This document shows positions 25,886-34,786 of a DNA stretch of 64,000 nucleotides, piece after piece. A program made the position numbers and the translations under genes. Position 1 is the first letter of the stretch. The number at the start of each line of letters is the position of its first letter. The notes under the pieces are model-generated. The model was not told the origin of the DNA. It ran no database searches and saw only the letters and a list, made by a program, of their open reading frames with translations. The stretch spans positions 3,027,920 through 3,091,919 of the forward strand of contig NZ_KZ119600.1 in NCBI RefSeq assembly GCF_002153425.1, in the 5' to 3' direction. The stretch comes from Litchfieldia alkalitelluris. Its GTDB lineage: Bacteria; Bacillota; Bacilli; Bacillales; Salisediminibacteriaceae.

Positions 25886-27232
25886 ATGAAGATAGAGTGG
25901 TTACAAACTTCAAAGAAGAATACGCTCTTTTTATCCGAACAAACAAGAAAAAACTATAATCTAAAAAAAGATAAAGTTACGCTTCATTATGGAGCATGGA
26001 AAAGGAGAATGTTTATTAAAACTAAAAATGACTTATCTAGAGGAACATTTGGAATTCCTAAGGGGTTATTTGATCATTACACTGTACCTTCAGACTTACA
26101 GTACCAAGTAATGAAGAAGGGAAATTCTATTTTTATTGGTCCAATCATTGCTTTTGTCCCAAAATTAAGTACTATAAAGAAACTGAAAACAAAGGATTTA
26201 AAAAAATTTAATAAAAGAATGACAAAATATCATGAAATTAAAGGTCTGGTTTTTATTTGTGGTTCAAACGATATTAACATAAAAAACCAATCAATTTCGG
26301 GCTACTACTACAATCCAAATGTAAAGAGTAAAGAATCCAGTTGGGTTTATGGGACTTTCCCTTATCCAAGTGCGGTATACACCAGAACACACTTGAAGAA
26401 AAAAGTTAAAAAAGAGCTTGTTAGAAAGATTGGTACTTCTATTTTTAATGATATTTTCAATAAATGGACATTTAGAAATATTGTCCACTCCAATAAAGAA
26501 ACTAGAAAATTCTTACCACATACTGAGCAATTTACGGATGTTGGACAAGTAAAGAGATTGTTGAAAAGGTATAACACTATTTATCTGAAACCACGCTATG
26601 GCTCATTAGGTAAAGGCATTGTCATGATTCGAAGAAGGAAAAGGTCCTACGTATTGATGGACCCCTATAGAAAAAAAAGATCTTTTAGTAATTGGTCTCA
26701 ACTTCATGATTTTTTAAAAAAGTTTTTGACAAAAAATTATATAATCCAACAAGGAGTCCCAACAAAATATCAAAAACGTAACGTTGATTTTCGTATTTAT
26801 ATGCAAAAAGACAAAAATAGAGAATGGCAAGTACAAGGGTTAGTTGCGAGAGTGGCAAAAAAAGGTAGTGTAATCACAAATAGCCACCATCGATATAAAG
26901 CCTTATATGGACATGAACTAATAAAAAAGATGTTTTCATTAAGTCAAGAAGAAACAAATAAAGTTATCACAGAAATAAATAACGCATCTATCAAAGTTTG
27001 TAAAGTAATTGATAAGAGTGACAAAAAAATTGGGGATGTTGCACTCGATTTAATCATAGATAAAAACCTAAAGATTTGGTTTCTTGAATTAAACCTCAGA
27101 TACCAACATACCACATTCAACAACAACCAATTCCCAGATATATACAAAAAGATCATGCCAGTGCCACTTGAATACGCAAAAACCCTTTCTGGCTTTGATG
27201 AAAATAAAAATGATCGAACGATATTTGAATAG
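25886..27232 (+). CDS. YheC/YheD-type ATP-grasp protein, 448 aa
   Basis: An N-terminal domain (about 1-190) of the YheC/YheD type with 'WVYGTFPYPSAVYTR' and 'FNKWTFRNIV' precedes an ATP-grasp domain (about 210-435). Motifs there are 'IYLKPRYGSLGKGIVMI', 'VDFRIYMQKD' and 'GDVALDLIIDKNLKIWFLELNLR' (magnesium-binding E-x-N). B. subtilis YheC and YheD are spore-coat associated and of unknown reaction; the fold predicts carboxylate-amine ligation with ATP. GGAGGGC lies 9 bases before the ATG. It is divergent from the MurF-like gene and followed by an acylphosphatase. Confidence 0.85.
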   Translation: MKIEWLQTSKKNTLFLSEQTRKNYNLKKDKVTLHYGAWKRRMFIKTKNDLSRGTFGIPKGLFDHYTVPSDLQYQVMKKGNSIFIGPIIAFVPKLSTIKKLKTKDLKKFNKRMTKYHEIKGLVFICGSNDINIKNQSISGYYYNPNVKSKESSWVYGTFPYPSAVYTRTHLKKKVKKELVRKIGTSIFNDIFNKWTFRNIVHSNKETRKFLPHTEQFTDVGQVKRLLKRYNTIYLKPRYGSLGKGIVMIRRRKRSYVLMDPYRKKRSFSNWSQLHDFLKKFLTKNYIIQQGVPTKYQKRNVDFRIYMQKDKNREWQVQGLVARVAKKGSVITNSHHRYKALYGHELIKKMFSLSQEETNKVITEINNASIKVCKVIDKSDKKIGDVALDLIIDKNLKIWFLELNLRYQHTTFNNNQFPDIYKKIMPVPLEYAKTLSGFDENKNDRTIFE

Positions 27233-27288
27233 GATGTATCTATAATATCCATGTTGTTTACTATACCCTTAACGAAAGGAAGAAATAT

Positions 27289-27570
27289 ATGGAGACAAAA
27301 CGGTTTATTGTTTACGGTAAAGTTCAAGGAGTTGGATTCAGAAAATTTACTAGAAAACATGCCCGCTTAAATAATATTGTAGGCTGGGTCAGAAACAATC
27401 CTGATGGAACTGTAGAAATTCTAGGAAGGGGCTCGGCTTCTAATATGCACAATTTTATCGAAAAAATTAAAAATGGACCAAAAAAAGCTATTATCAAGGA
27501 TCTGAAATTCATTTCTCACACTAGTAAAACAAGTTTAAAAGAATTTATAATTCTTTATAATTCCAAATAA
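27289..27570 (+). CDS. Acylphosphatase, 93 aa
   Basis: The family signature 'VYGKVQGVGFRKFT' (catalytic arginine in GFR) and 'GWVRNNPDGTVEI' (catalytic asparagine) are intact and the length is normal. Acylphosphatases hydrolyse carboxyl-phosphates. ATP-grasp and Mur ligases both proceed through such intermediates, so placement between ATP-grasp genes may be functional, for example hydrolysing stray acyl-phosphate. It lies 56 bases after the first ATP-grasp gene and is followed by a hairpin at 27588-27624. Confidence 0.9.
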   Translation: METKRFIVYGKVQGVGFRKFTRKHARLNNIVGWVRNNPDGTVEILGRGSASNMHNFIEKIKNGPKKAIIKDLKFISHTSKTSLKEFIILYNSK

Positions 27571-27587
27571 AATCTATTAAATTTAAT

Positions 27588-27630
27588 GAGGCACTTATTT
27601 GAGCTGAATGGTGAAAAGTGTCTCTTCTTA
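27588..27630 (+). terminator. Hairpin after the acylphosphatase gene
   Basis: GAGGCACTT and AAGTGTCTC pair with one mismatch around a 19-base loop, followed by TTCTT. Confidence 0.45.
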
Positions 27631-27750
27631 AGGTGCTTTTCTGTTATTCATTCAAATGCTGTTGTAATTGTCTATACGCTCTAAGTCATGCATTCATATA
27701 CTAATTTTGAAATAGGGATATCAAAACTACAAACAAAAAAGGTGATACTA

Positions 27751-28905
27751 ATGGAGGAAAACACAAAAGAGCAAACTACAATTATTGGCGTTTTTTTGCC
27801 TAGTAATAGTATAAACAAAATAGAAAAAAATAAAGGGAGTTTACTTTGGAGGGAAATGGTGGAAGCAAATAAAAATTGGCAAACAACCCTTTATTTTTTT
27901 TGCGAGAAAGATATTGATTATAATACTAAGGAGATTAACGGGATCTATTTTGATACCCACCTAAACAAATGGACAAGAAACCAGTTTCCATATCCCAATA
28001 TACTGTACCGCAGAGTAAGTACTTTAAATCAAGAGAAGTGTCAAAAGTTTTTGAAGCAGATAGAAGAAAGGAATATAATGATTATTAATTATGATAGAAT
28101 TTTTAACAAATGGGACCTTCATCAGCAGTGTTCAAACAGCTCATTTTTCTCTAAATACTTGCCAGAGACCATTGATTACGAAAATAGGAAAAGTCTCTTG
28201 ACGATGCTCAATAAATATAAAGAACTATATTTAAAGAAATACTGTAGTGGGCAAGGAAAAGATGTATTGAAGGTGATCAAGTTCTCTCCGAGCCATTATG
28301 AATGCCAATACTTCAGAACAAGATTAAGAATTAAAACATTTCGAAGTTTTTCATCACTAGTGAACTATGTAGAAAGTTTTTTTCAGAATAAAGAATTTAT
28401 TATACAAGAAGCCATTCGTTTTCAAACATATAACGGACGGCCATTTGACATCAGAGCGGAATTACAACGGGATATTAATAATCAAATTAATATAACGGGC
28501 ATTACAGTACGGGCTGGCAAAAAAAAATCACCTGTTACAACACATGGGAATAGTTACAAGTTAGAATCCTTCTTTATAAAGAAATTACACTATACAAAGA
28601 AAGAATTTATTCAATTAGAACAGGAAATGAATACATTCTTAAAAGATGTATATAAAAATATTGAGAAGATTTATGGATCTTGCGGAGAATTAGGAATTGA
28701 CTTCGGAATTGATCAGGATCACAAACTATGGTTTATTGAAACGAACGCGCAAACGAAAAAAGTGTCATTACGTAAGGCTTATGGAAGTGGAAAAGTACGA
28801 GAAACTTACAACCACTTGCTTGGTTATGCAAAATTACTAACAGATAAGCCTGAATTATTTAACGAAGGAAATATGGTATCTTTAAATTCACAAAATGTTT
28901 CCTAA
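27751..28905 (+). CDS. YheC/YheD-type ATP-grasp protein, 384 aa
   Basis: N-terminal 'NGIYFDTHLNKWTRNQFPYPNILYRRVS' and 'INYDRIFNKWDLHQ' motifs precede an ATP-grasp domain: 'LYLKKYCSGQGKDVLKV', 'PFDIRAELQRD', 'GELGIDFGIDQDHKLWFIETNAQ' (E-x-N). It closely resembles the gene at 28931 in the C-terminal half ('KVSLRKAYG' versus 'KVSLKKAFG'), so these two are paralogues. ATG at 27751 is used because AAAGGTGAT lies 4 bases upstream; an upstream ATG at 27688 has no ribosome-binding site. A spore coat location is inferred from the family. Confidence 0.83.
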   Translation: MEENTKEQTTIIGVFLPSNSINKIEKNKGSLLWREMVEANKNWQTTLYFFCEKDIDYNTKEINGIYFDTHLNKWTRNQFPYPNILYRRVSTLNQEKCQKFLKQIEERNIMIINYDRIFNKWDLHQQCSNSSFFSKYLPETIDYENRKSLLTMLNKYKELYLKKYCSGQGKDVLKVIKFSPSHYECQYFRTRLRIKTFRSFSSLVNYVESFFQNKEFIIQEAIRFQTYNGRPFDIRAELQRDINNQINITGITVRAGKKKSPVTTHGNSYKLESFFIKKLHYTKKEFIQLEQEMNTFLKDVYKNIEKIYGSCGELGIDFGIDQDHKLWFIETNAQTKKVSLRKAYGSGKVRETYNHLLGYAKLLTDKPELFNEGNMVSLNSQNVS

Positions 28906-28910
28906 TAGGA

Positions 28911-28950
28911 AAAGGCGGATTAATTTTTGATTAAATTAATCCGCCTTTAT
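28911..28950. terminator. Bidirectional terminator overlapping an ATP-grasp 3' end
   Basis: AAAGGCGGATTAATTT (28911-28926) and AAATTAATCCGCCTTT (28933-28948) form a 16-bp perfect stem with a 6-base loop. The right arm contains the last codons and stop of the leftward gene, so the structure is part of its coding end. Confidence 0.85.
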
Positions 28951-30043
28951 TATTTGCAATATATTTAGCATACTCTAAAAGTGCGACGTATGACATTCTC
29001 ATTCCATCATCACCGAATGCCTTTTTAAGAGATACTTTTGCTGACATGGAATTGCACTCTATATACCATATATCCCCTTCTTGGTCTATTCCAAAATCTA
29101 TCCCTATTTCACCACATTTACCGTATATACTTTCAATTGATTTGTACGTTGTCTCTAAAAATTCCTTAACTTTCTTTTCTAATAAAGAAAATTCCTGTTC
29201 ATCGTATTTCATCAATGTCTTGAAAAAGTAATCATAAGGATAACTAAATGCATGTGTTGTAATTGGAGAACTCTCGCTTCCTGCACGAGCACTAATAGCA
29301 ATAATTTCAATATTTCCTTTCCCGTTTCTCTGGACCTCCGCACGAAAATCAACTAACCTATTACCATAAGAAAGTAAATCAATTCCTGGCTGCATTAATA
29401 TTTCATCAGTATAGAAATAATCATCTACTTTATTAAAAAGTTCCTTATACGTTCTAACATTTTTTCTTACAAGTTTTTTTGAATAATAACTATACTCAAA
29501 CTTGTTAGAATTTATTTTTTTCACACGCATTATTTGCTTTCCACGAGCACTTTTATAAGCTTTTAGATAAACTGTTGTGTAATTTTTTAACATCTTTTTT
29601 ATTCCAACTTTTGAATTGTAGCGTTTTGTAACTGGTAAATAGGGGGTCATGTCTTCCAATTGACTTAACCCTTGATAAACCTTCCATTTATTAAAGCTAT
29701 TTTCATAATTCAATCGTTTCACTTTATGGTCCTTAAGCAACTTTTTTAGCCTAGAATATTTAGGTTTATTTAAACTAGCTGTTCGTCTATATATAACATG
29801 TGGGATTGGGAACTTTTTTTCTCCCCACCTACCAGTTTTATGATTATAAAAGACTCCTGTAATGTTTTTATTTATAAAATCAACCTTCTTTAAAGTAAAA
29901 AAGTATACTTGTATATCCACCTTCTTTAATGCACCAACTAGTGTTTGTTTTGAGAGTTTGTTTTGTTTTAGTTTTCTTAAATGTCTTGAATTAGTAAGAA
30001 TACCTAAATACGTATTTTCCGAAGCTACCATGTCATTATTCAT
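28931..30043 (-). CDS. YheC/YheD-type ATP-grasp protein, 370 aa
   Basis: The family N-terminal motifs 'NKNITGVFYNHKTGRWGEKKFPIPHVIYRR' and 'LNYENSFNKWKVYQ' are present, then ATP-grasp segments 'VYLKAYKSARGKQIMRV', 'VDFRAEVQRNG' and 'GEIGIDFGIDQEGDIWYIECNS'. It is convergent with its paralogue at 27751 and shares a terminator with it. All catalytic-type residues (E-x-N, basic phosphate-binding lysines) are retained, so it should be active. The start has GGAAGG close upstream. Confidence 0.83.
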   Translation of the reverse strand: MNNDMVASENTYLGILTNSRHLRKLKQNKLSKQTLVGALKKVDIQVYFFTLKKVDFINKNITGVFYNHKTGRWGEKKFPIPHVIYRRTASLNKPKYSRLKKLLKDHKVKRLNYENSFNKWKVYQGLSQLEDMTPYLPVTKRYNSKVGIKKMLKNYTTVYLKAYKSARGKQIMRVKKINSNKFEYSYYSKKLVRKNVRTYKELFNKVDDYFYTDEILMQPGIDLLSYGNRLVDFRAEVQRNGKGNIEIIAISARAGSESSPITTHAFSYPYDYFFKTLMKYDEQEFSLLEKKVKEFLETTYKSIESIYGKCGEIGIDFGIDQEGDIWYIECNSMSAKVSLKKAFGDDGMRMSYVALLEYAKYIANNKGGLI

Positions 30044-30196
30044 CTACCTTCCGTCTATTTTACTCAAAAGAAAATACTGGAAAACAGTTATAATTACTTC
30101 AATATCGTATTCAGTTGATTATCTATCTGTGAAAAGTATGCAGTAAATAGACATTACTATTGGTGACATAAGGTAAAGAATACCTTTGAAGCATGA

Positions 30197-30238
30197 AAAA
30201 CACTAATGCCCTATTAAGGAAACATTAGTGTTTTAACT
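30197..30238 (-). terminator. Terminator after the coiled-coil gene
   Basis: AAAACACTAATG and CATTAGTGTTTT form a 12-bp perfect stem, with an A-rich left side that gives U-rich RNA in the leftward direction. Confidence 0.8.
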
Positions 30239-30242
30239 ATTT

Positions 30243-30683
30243 TTAATTTTTCTTATATTTTCTTTGCTGTGCTTCCTTTTGAACATTCCGCGTAAACCAG
30301 TCAACTCCTTCATTATCTATTGTTGAATCCTCACTACTTAATACTTCACTATTGTTATCACTATGTTTATTATTTTCCTTAAGACTTTCTAACTCTTCAT
30401 TCAATGCATCTCTCATTTTATTTACTTCATCAAGCTTTTCTATTAATTCTGCATTTTCCTTTTCTTTCCTGTCCTTCTCTTCATGTACCTCTTTAAAGCT
30501 CCTTTCTAACAATTTGTTCCTACTCTCTAAAACTTGATTTTTTTCTTTGAGTTCCTCTAATAATTGATAATGATAATTATTCTGGTAATCAGCGATTTTT
30601 TGACGACATTTAGATAATTCCGATTGTAGGTGGATCACCTTCTGTTGTAACTGTGTAGTTGTAAGTGATTTTTTTCTTTGCAC
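30243..30683 (-). CDS. Coiled-coil protein, probably spore-coat associated, 146 aa
   Basis: Residues 10-105 form a long coiled coil rich in E, K, L and Q; the C-terminus is acidic and ends 'VDWFTRNVQKEAQQRKYKKN'. The segment 'LQQKVIHLQSELSKCRQKIADYQ' resembles the N-terminus of the protein at 31729 ('LNQKVLHYRSELEKYKRQI'), suggesting a shared oligomerisation domain. The GTG start has GGAGGGG 6 bases upstream. It is divergent from a coat morphogenetic gene. No known family is assigned. Confidence 0.65.
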   Translation of the reverse strand: MQRKKSLTTTQLQQKVIHLQSELSKCRQKIADYQNNYHYQLLEELKEKNQVLESRNKLLERSFKEVHEEKDRKEKENAELIEKLDEVNKMRDALNEELESLKENNKHSDNNSEVLSSEDSTIDNEGVDWFTRNVQKEAQQRKYKKN

Positions 30684-30865
30684 TCATTTCCCCTCCCTGA
30701 AATAGATTAGATGATACTGTGACCGACACTATTATATGTTCCTTTTTGCCCAAAGTTGCTAACCTGAGCCCAACAATTGAAAAACAAAGTACAAATATTA
30801 CACTTTTTCATATGATGAAGTAGTCCCGATAAAAGAATATTATTAATGAAAGGATGAATACAATA

Positions 30866-31546
30866 ATGTCCAAATTAGAACGTCTTTGTGTAAGGGTTCC
30901 AAAAGTATACGATTGGGTCACGCGTCAAGTAGATAGAGAGCGTCAATTTGATAGTCTTGATAGGTTAGCCTTTGTATGTAACGATATTGAAGAAAACGAT
31001 GAAGTTGATCCATGTGAATTCTTAAATGATGATGAAGATTTTATCGTAAATATAATTCCTACTGACGAAGATGGAGATGAAATTGACGCGTCCGAAATTG
31101 ATTGTCGAGAAGTAGGTCCTAGACAAGACATTTTTGTAGAAGAACTAGGAGTAGAGCTACAACTCGTTAAGTTGAAACTAGAAGGATTCTATGTAGTCGA
31201 ATTGAGAAACGAAGTAACTAATGAAGTTGTATGTGTGTCTAGCCCGATACCATTCTGTATCCCACAAAAGTTTTTATTATGTGCGCCTGAAGGAACTGAA
31301 ATTAACTGTCATATCTTTGATTTCTTTGGAAATGGTGTACTTTGCTGCAGCAACGGTGAATTTGTCGAGTTAGCCGTAACAAAAACATTTTGTCTCTCAG
31401 TCCAAGCAGAGGCAGATGTAAAAGTAGAAATAGAAGGACGTCTTTGCAAACCTCGTGAGGATATGATAGAGCCTATATTCGAGGAGAAATGTCCAAAAAT
31501 CACGTTCCCACCACAATGTCCAGAAATCTTTCCTCCTAAACACTAA
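30866..31546 (+). CDS. Spore coat morphogenetic protein (BMQ_0737 type), 226 aa
   Basis: The N-terminus 'LERLCVRVPKVYDWVTRQVD' is the signature of a group of Bacillus spore-coat or exosporium proteins. The rest is acidic with nine or more cysteines ('CNDIE', 'DPCEF', 'IDCREV', 'FCIPQKFLLCAPEGTEINCHIF', 'LCCSNGEF'), consistent with disulfide cross-linked coat assembly. ATG at 30866 follows AAAGGATG by about 9 bases and is better than the ATG at 30854. A strong terminator follows. Confidence 0.8.
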   Translation: MSKLERLCVRVPKVYDWVTRQVDRERQFDSLDRLAFVCNDIEENDEVDPCEFLNDDEDFIVNIIPTDEDGDEIDASEIDCREVGPRQDIFVEELGVELQLVKLKLEGFYVVELRNEVTNEVVCVSSPIPFCIPQKFLLCAPEGTEINCHIFDFFGNGVLCCSNGEFVELAVTKTFCLSVQAEADVKVEIEGRLCKPREDMIEPIFEEKCPKITFPPQCPEIFPPKH

Positions 31547-31561
31547 GCTACGGGACTACAA

Positions 31562-31600
31562 AAATCAGATTGATGTTTTCATCAATCTGATTTTTTGTTT
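31562..31600 (+). terminator. Terminator after the coat gene
   Basis: ATCAGATTGATG and CATCAATCTGAT form a 12-bp perfect stem with a TTTT loop followed by TTTTTGTTTTT. Confidence 0.9.
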
Positions 31601-31728
31601 TTATATCCTTCTCAACACTGAGGATGGAAGCATAAATAATTACCAATTATAATCAAAATCTTATACTTACCCCCATATTATATGCATACATATTTGGTAT
31701 AGCTATTCTAAAAGGGAGGGCAAAATAA

Positions 31729-32400
31729 ATGTCAAACAAATATCAAAAGATAATAAAAAATAAAGATGATAAAATAACACAACTTAATCAAAAAGTACTA
31801 CATTATCGTTCAGAGCTAGAAAAGTATAAAAGACAAATTATTAACCTCGCAAAACAGGGAAAACAATTAGAACCGGAAGAGACACTCGAAGAAAAAAGAG
31901 AAGATTTGTTTAAAGAGGAATTCGAAAAAAATGTATTACCCGTACAATCTTATTTTTCCTACTCATCGTTTTTCGAAGGTTCTGTAGAAGAGGAGAACAG
32001 AGTTGACATATTTGGAAATTTTGTTTTTCAAAACATATCTGATCAAGTGTTTATTGAGCCTGTTATTTGCTTTCGAGTAAAACCAATAGGCAAAGTAAAT
32101 TTTGGGGGTAAAATTAGTGCAAAGCAGCCACTAACAGATGATTATTTAATTGAAGAAAATGAGGAATGGACTTATTCACAAAAAAATTGGAGAGAAACAG
32201 TGAATGGAAAAGGAGAGCATTGGATAAAGCCACTCCATTTTCAAGAATTGAAGCCCTTTGAGACTAGGAAGTTCTCAAACTTTAACATTTCAGTTGAACA
32301 TTCACCTGAATACTCTCATTACTTAATAGAAGGTTTCTTTTATGCTCGTAATTACAAAAAGGGTATTCCAGCAGTAAATTCTATATCCTTATATCTTTAA
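31729..32400 (+). CDS. Coiled-coil plus beta-domain protein, probably spore coat, 223 aa
   Basis: An N-terminal coiled coil (about residues 8-70) precedes a beta-rich C-terminal domain (about 75-223), with alternating 'GNFVFQNISDQVFIEPVICFRVKP' and 'RKFSNFNISVEHSPEYSHYLIEGFFYARNY'. The latter resembles immunoglobulin-like folds that bind partners. AAGGGAGGG lies before the ATG. Together with the genes at 30243 and 30866 it forms a probable coat subcluster; the function is not known. Confidence 0.65.
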   Translation: MSNKYQKIIKNKDDKITQLNQKVLHYRSELEKYKRQIINLAKQGKQLEPEETLEEKREDLFKEEFEKNVLPVQSYFSYSSFFEGSVEEENRVDIFGNFVFQNISDQVFIEPVICFRVKPIGKVNFGGKISAKQPLTDDYLIEENEEWTYSQKNWRETVNGKGEHWIKPLHFQELKPFETRKFSNFNISVEHSPEYSHYLIEGFFYARNYKKGIPAVNSISLYL

Positions 32401-32432
32401 AAAAAATGCCCACTGCTTAGGTATTTTTTGCA

Positions 32433-32786
32433 TCATAATAGCCATTTCACAATGATTGACTCAATAATAGCAGCTAATCCTGCTGCTGCAAGAATAATGA
32501 TGATAACGGAAAAAACATTAGGCACCAAAACATATCCAATCCATAAAATAATACTTGACCATATCCCCATACACCAATGACAAGTTATCAATTCACCTAA
32601 CCATTTTCTCCAACCTTTTTCGTTAATCACAATTACAGTTTCTTCATTTCCATCTTCATCCACTTCCTGTTCATAGACAACAATTACTTTTCTAAAAAAT
32701 TCTGTAATGCTGTCATATACGAAAAGATGGGTTAACCTAGCAACTGCTAAAGAGAATACTACAAAATGAAACATTCCAAATGTCAT
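32433..32786 (-). CDS. yjcA: YjcA-like DUF1360 membrane protein, 117 aa
   Basis: Three hydrophobic helices and the DUF1360 motif 'LITCHWCMGIWSSI' are present. B. subtilis yjcA lies in the same neighbourhood (after fabI and coat genes) and is a sporulation gene of unknown role. ATG at 32786 is chosen because GGGGAG lies 9 bases upstream and the length then matches YjcA. A longer frame to 32936 would run into the R1 repeat and is rejected. Confidence 0.78.
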   Translation of the reverse strand: MTFGMFHFVVFSLAVARLTHLFVYDSITEFFRKVIVVYEQEVDEDGNEETVIVINEKGWRKWLGELITCHWCMGIWSSIILWIGYVLVPNVFSVIIIILAAAGLAAIIESIIVKWLL

Positions 32787-32884
32787 ATAATGCATCTCCC
32801 CAATTAAGTCATTTACTCTTTCCATATATTCATATGAACAAAGAGAAGTATTGGGGAATATAATTTGAAATGTCTCAATAAAAA

Positions 32885-33005
32885 GAGCCTGGGCCATAAG
32901 TGTTTTAACATATGAATAATCCGAACATTGCTTCAAAAATATACTACGCTATTGTTAATATTGTTCGTATTTTCAGTTAAACACTTAGATATGTCCCAGG
33001 CTTTT
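32885..33005. repeat. Dispersed repeat family R1, copy C
   Basis: It is bounded by AGCCTGGGCCAT and ATGTCCCAGGCT, with inner text nearly identical to copy B. It lies downstream of fabI and can act as its terminator. Confidence 0.78.
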
Positions 33006-33021
33006 TATCACTATTACAATT

Positions 33022-33801
33022 TTACATTAATCCAATTGTATTGTACCCACCATCCACATGTAATAATTCACCAGTGATACCACTTGCTAAATCACTCATT
33101 AAGAATAAAGCTGTGTTCCCCACTTCTTCTTGTGTGACAGTTCGTTTTAATGGTGCCTTTTCTTCCATTTCCTTTAAAACTTCGTTAAAGCCACCAATCC
33201 CTTTTGCCGCAAGTGTTCGAATTGGCCCTGCGGAAATAGCATTTACTCGAATGTTCTCTTTTCCAAGATCATTTGCCAAGTATTTTACACTTGCATCTAA
33301 TGATGCCTTCGCAACACCCATGACATTATAATTCTTCACTACCTGCTCACCACCGAGATACGTCAACGTGACGATACTTGCCCCTTCAGTCATTAATGGA
33401 CGTGCCGCTTTAACAACAGCAGTAAGGGAATATGCACTAATATTTTGTGCCAATAAAAATCCGTCGCGCGTTGTGTTTAAATATTCTCCAACAATTTCAT
33501 CCCTATTTGCAAAGGCGATACAATGGGCAATCCCGTGAACCTGCCCAACTTCTTCCCCAATTTGTTTAAAGGCAGATTCAATATCTTCATCATTGGAAAC
33601 ATCACAAGGTAAAATGAGAGAATCCTTCCTCTCTAATGTATCAGCTAATTCCTTCACGTTTCTTTCAAAACGTTCACCTGCGTATGTAAATACTAATCTT
33701 GCACCTGCCTTAGAGAGAGATTCTGCTATCCCCCAAGCGATACTTCTTTTATTTGCTACGCCCATAATTACATAGGTCCGGTTTGATAAATCAATTTTCA
33801 T
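33022..33801 (-). CDS. fabI: FabI, enoyl-ACP reductase (NADH), 259 aa
   Basis: This is a short-chain dehydrogenase fold with the FabI nucleotide motif 'GVANKRSIAWGIAESLSKAGA' and the catalytic Y-x6-K in 'YNVMGVAKASLD'. It reduces enoyl-ACP in the last step of each fatty-acid elongation cycle. This window also holds fabF at the right edge. Position next to yjcA and prpE matches B. subtilis. It is monocistronic here. Confidence 0.95.
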   Translation of the reverse strand: MKIDLSNRTYVIMGVANKRSIAWGIAESLSKAGARLVFTYAGERFERNVKELADTLERKDSLILPCDVSNDEDIESAFKQIGEEVGQVHGIAHCIAFANRDEIVGEYLNTTRDGFLLAQNISAYSLTAVVKAARPLMTEGASIVTLTYLGGEQVVKNYNVMGVAKASLDASVKYLANDLGKENIRVNAISAGPIRTLAAKGIGGFNEVLKEMEEKAPLKRTVTQEEVGNTALFLMSDLASGITGELLHVDGGYNTIGLM

Positions 33802-33978
33802 GCTTAAAACCTCCCAATATCATATCAGTTGTTATTAGTACCTAGTGCTAATTTTAACTAGTTATATGTATTTAGTCAATGCTAGTTAACAATTCCATTA
33901 GAGAATTATTAAGAATTTCCAATTTTTTCGTGATGTTATATATTATATTTTAGGAAGACTATGCTTAGGGGGGATATG

Positions 33979-34719
33979 ATGTACGATATAATTGGAGATA
34001 TACATGGTTGCTTTCAAGAAATGAACGAGCTATTAGATAAATTAGGATACGAGCTTAATGACGGAGGTTTATCACATCCAGAGGGGCGTAAACCTGTCTT
34101 TCTTGGAGACTTAACAGATAGGGGACCTAACTCCATTGCTGTAATATATGCCGTTTGTCGTTGGGTGAAGGAAAGTAATGCACTATATTGTCCGGGAAAT
34201 CATTGTGATAAACTATACCGTTATTTTCTTGGAAGGAACGTTGTAATTAGCCACGGACTTGAAACTACTGTAGCAGAATTAGAGGTACTAAACAGTAAAG
34301 AATTTAATCATATTTCATCACTTTTTAAGAATTTATACGAATCATCACCTCTATATTTAATGCTAGATCATAATAACCTCGTTGTAACCCATGCTGGAAT
34401 TCGACCCAACGATATTGGTAAAACTAATAAGAGTGTAAAGACATTCGTTTTATATGGTGACATTACTGGTGAAAAGCACCCTGATGGGAAACCTGTACGT
34501 AGGGATTGGCCGAATAAGTATGACTATTCGGCAACAGTTGTTTATGGACATAGTCCTGTGAAAGAGCCACGAAAGGTTAAAAATACGATCAATATAGACA
34601 CAGGGTGTGTCTTTGGTAATCAGTTAACAGCCTACCGTTGGCCAGAGAAAACTTTTGTATCCACGCCCTCTCACCAAGCCTTTGTAGAAGAAAAATTCCG
34701 CCCATTCGATCCATACTAG
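33979..34719 (+). CDS. prpE: PrpE, bis(5'-nucleosyl)-tetraphosphatase, 246 aa
   Basis: Metallophosphatase motifs are complete: 'GDIHGCF' (about 6-12), '[12 protein letters not shown]' (about 43-54), 'CPGNHCDKL' (about 76-84), 'VTHAGI' and 'GHSPV'. PrpE hydrolyses Ap4A asymmetrically and, in B. subtilis, affects spore germination. The ATG at 33979 follows GGGGGG by 5 bases; an adjacent ATG at 33976 is possible. The terminator hairpin overlaps its 3' coding end. Confidence 0.9.
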   Translation: MYDIIGDIHGCFQEMNELLDKLGYELNDGGLSHPEGRKPVFLGDLTDRGPNSIAVIYAVCRWVKESNALYCPGNHCDKLYRYFLGRNVVISHGLETTVAELEVLNSKEFNHISSLFKNLYESSPLYLMLDHNNLVVTHAGIRPNDIGKTNKSVKTFVLYGDITGEKHPDGKPVRRDWPNKYDYSATVVYGHSPVKEPRKVKNTINIDTGCVFGNQLTAYRWPEKTFVSTPSHQAFVEEKFRPFDPY

Positions 34720-34742
34720 CATGTTCAAATGGGCGGAATTTG
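34690..34742 (+). terminator. Terminator formed partly inside the prpE coding end
   Basis: AAATTCCGCCCATT (34692-34705) lies in the last codons of prpE and pairs with AATGGGCGGAATTT (34728-34741), which is followed by GTTT. The loop contains the stop codon. Confidence 0.7.
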
Positions 34743-34786
34743 TTTAAAGTTTATTGTCATTTTTATCAGCATTGTCCCTCTAGCCT

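Noticed and set aside
32787-32936. 50-residue N-terminal extension of the YjcA-like protein
   Set aside because: It runs into dispersed repeat R1, lacks family similarity, and a good ribosome-binding site precedes the internal ATG at 32786.
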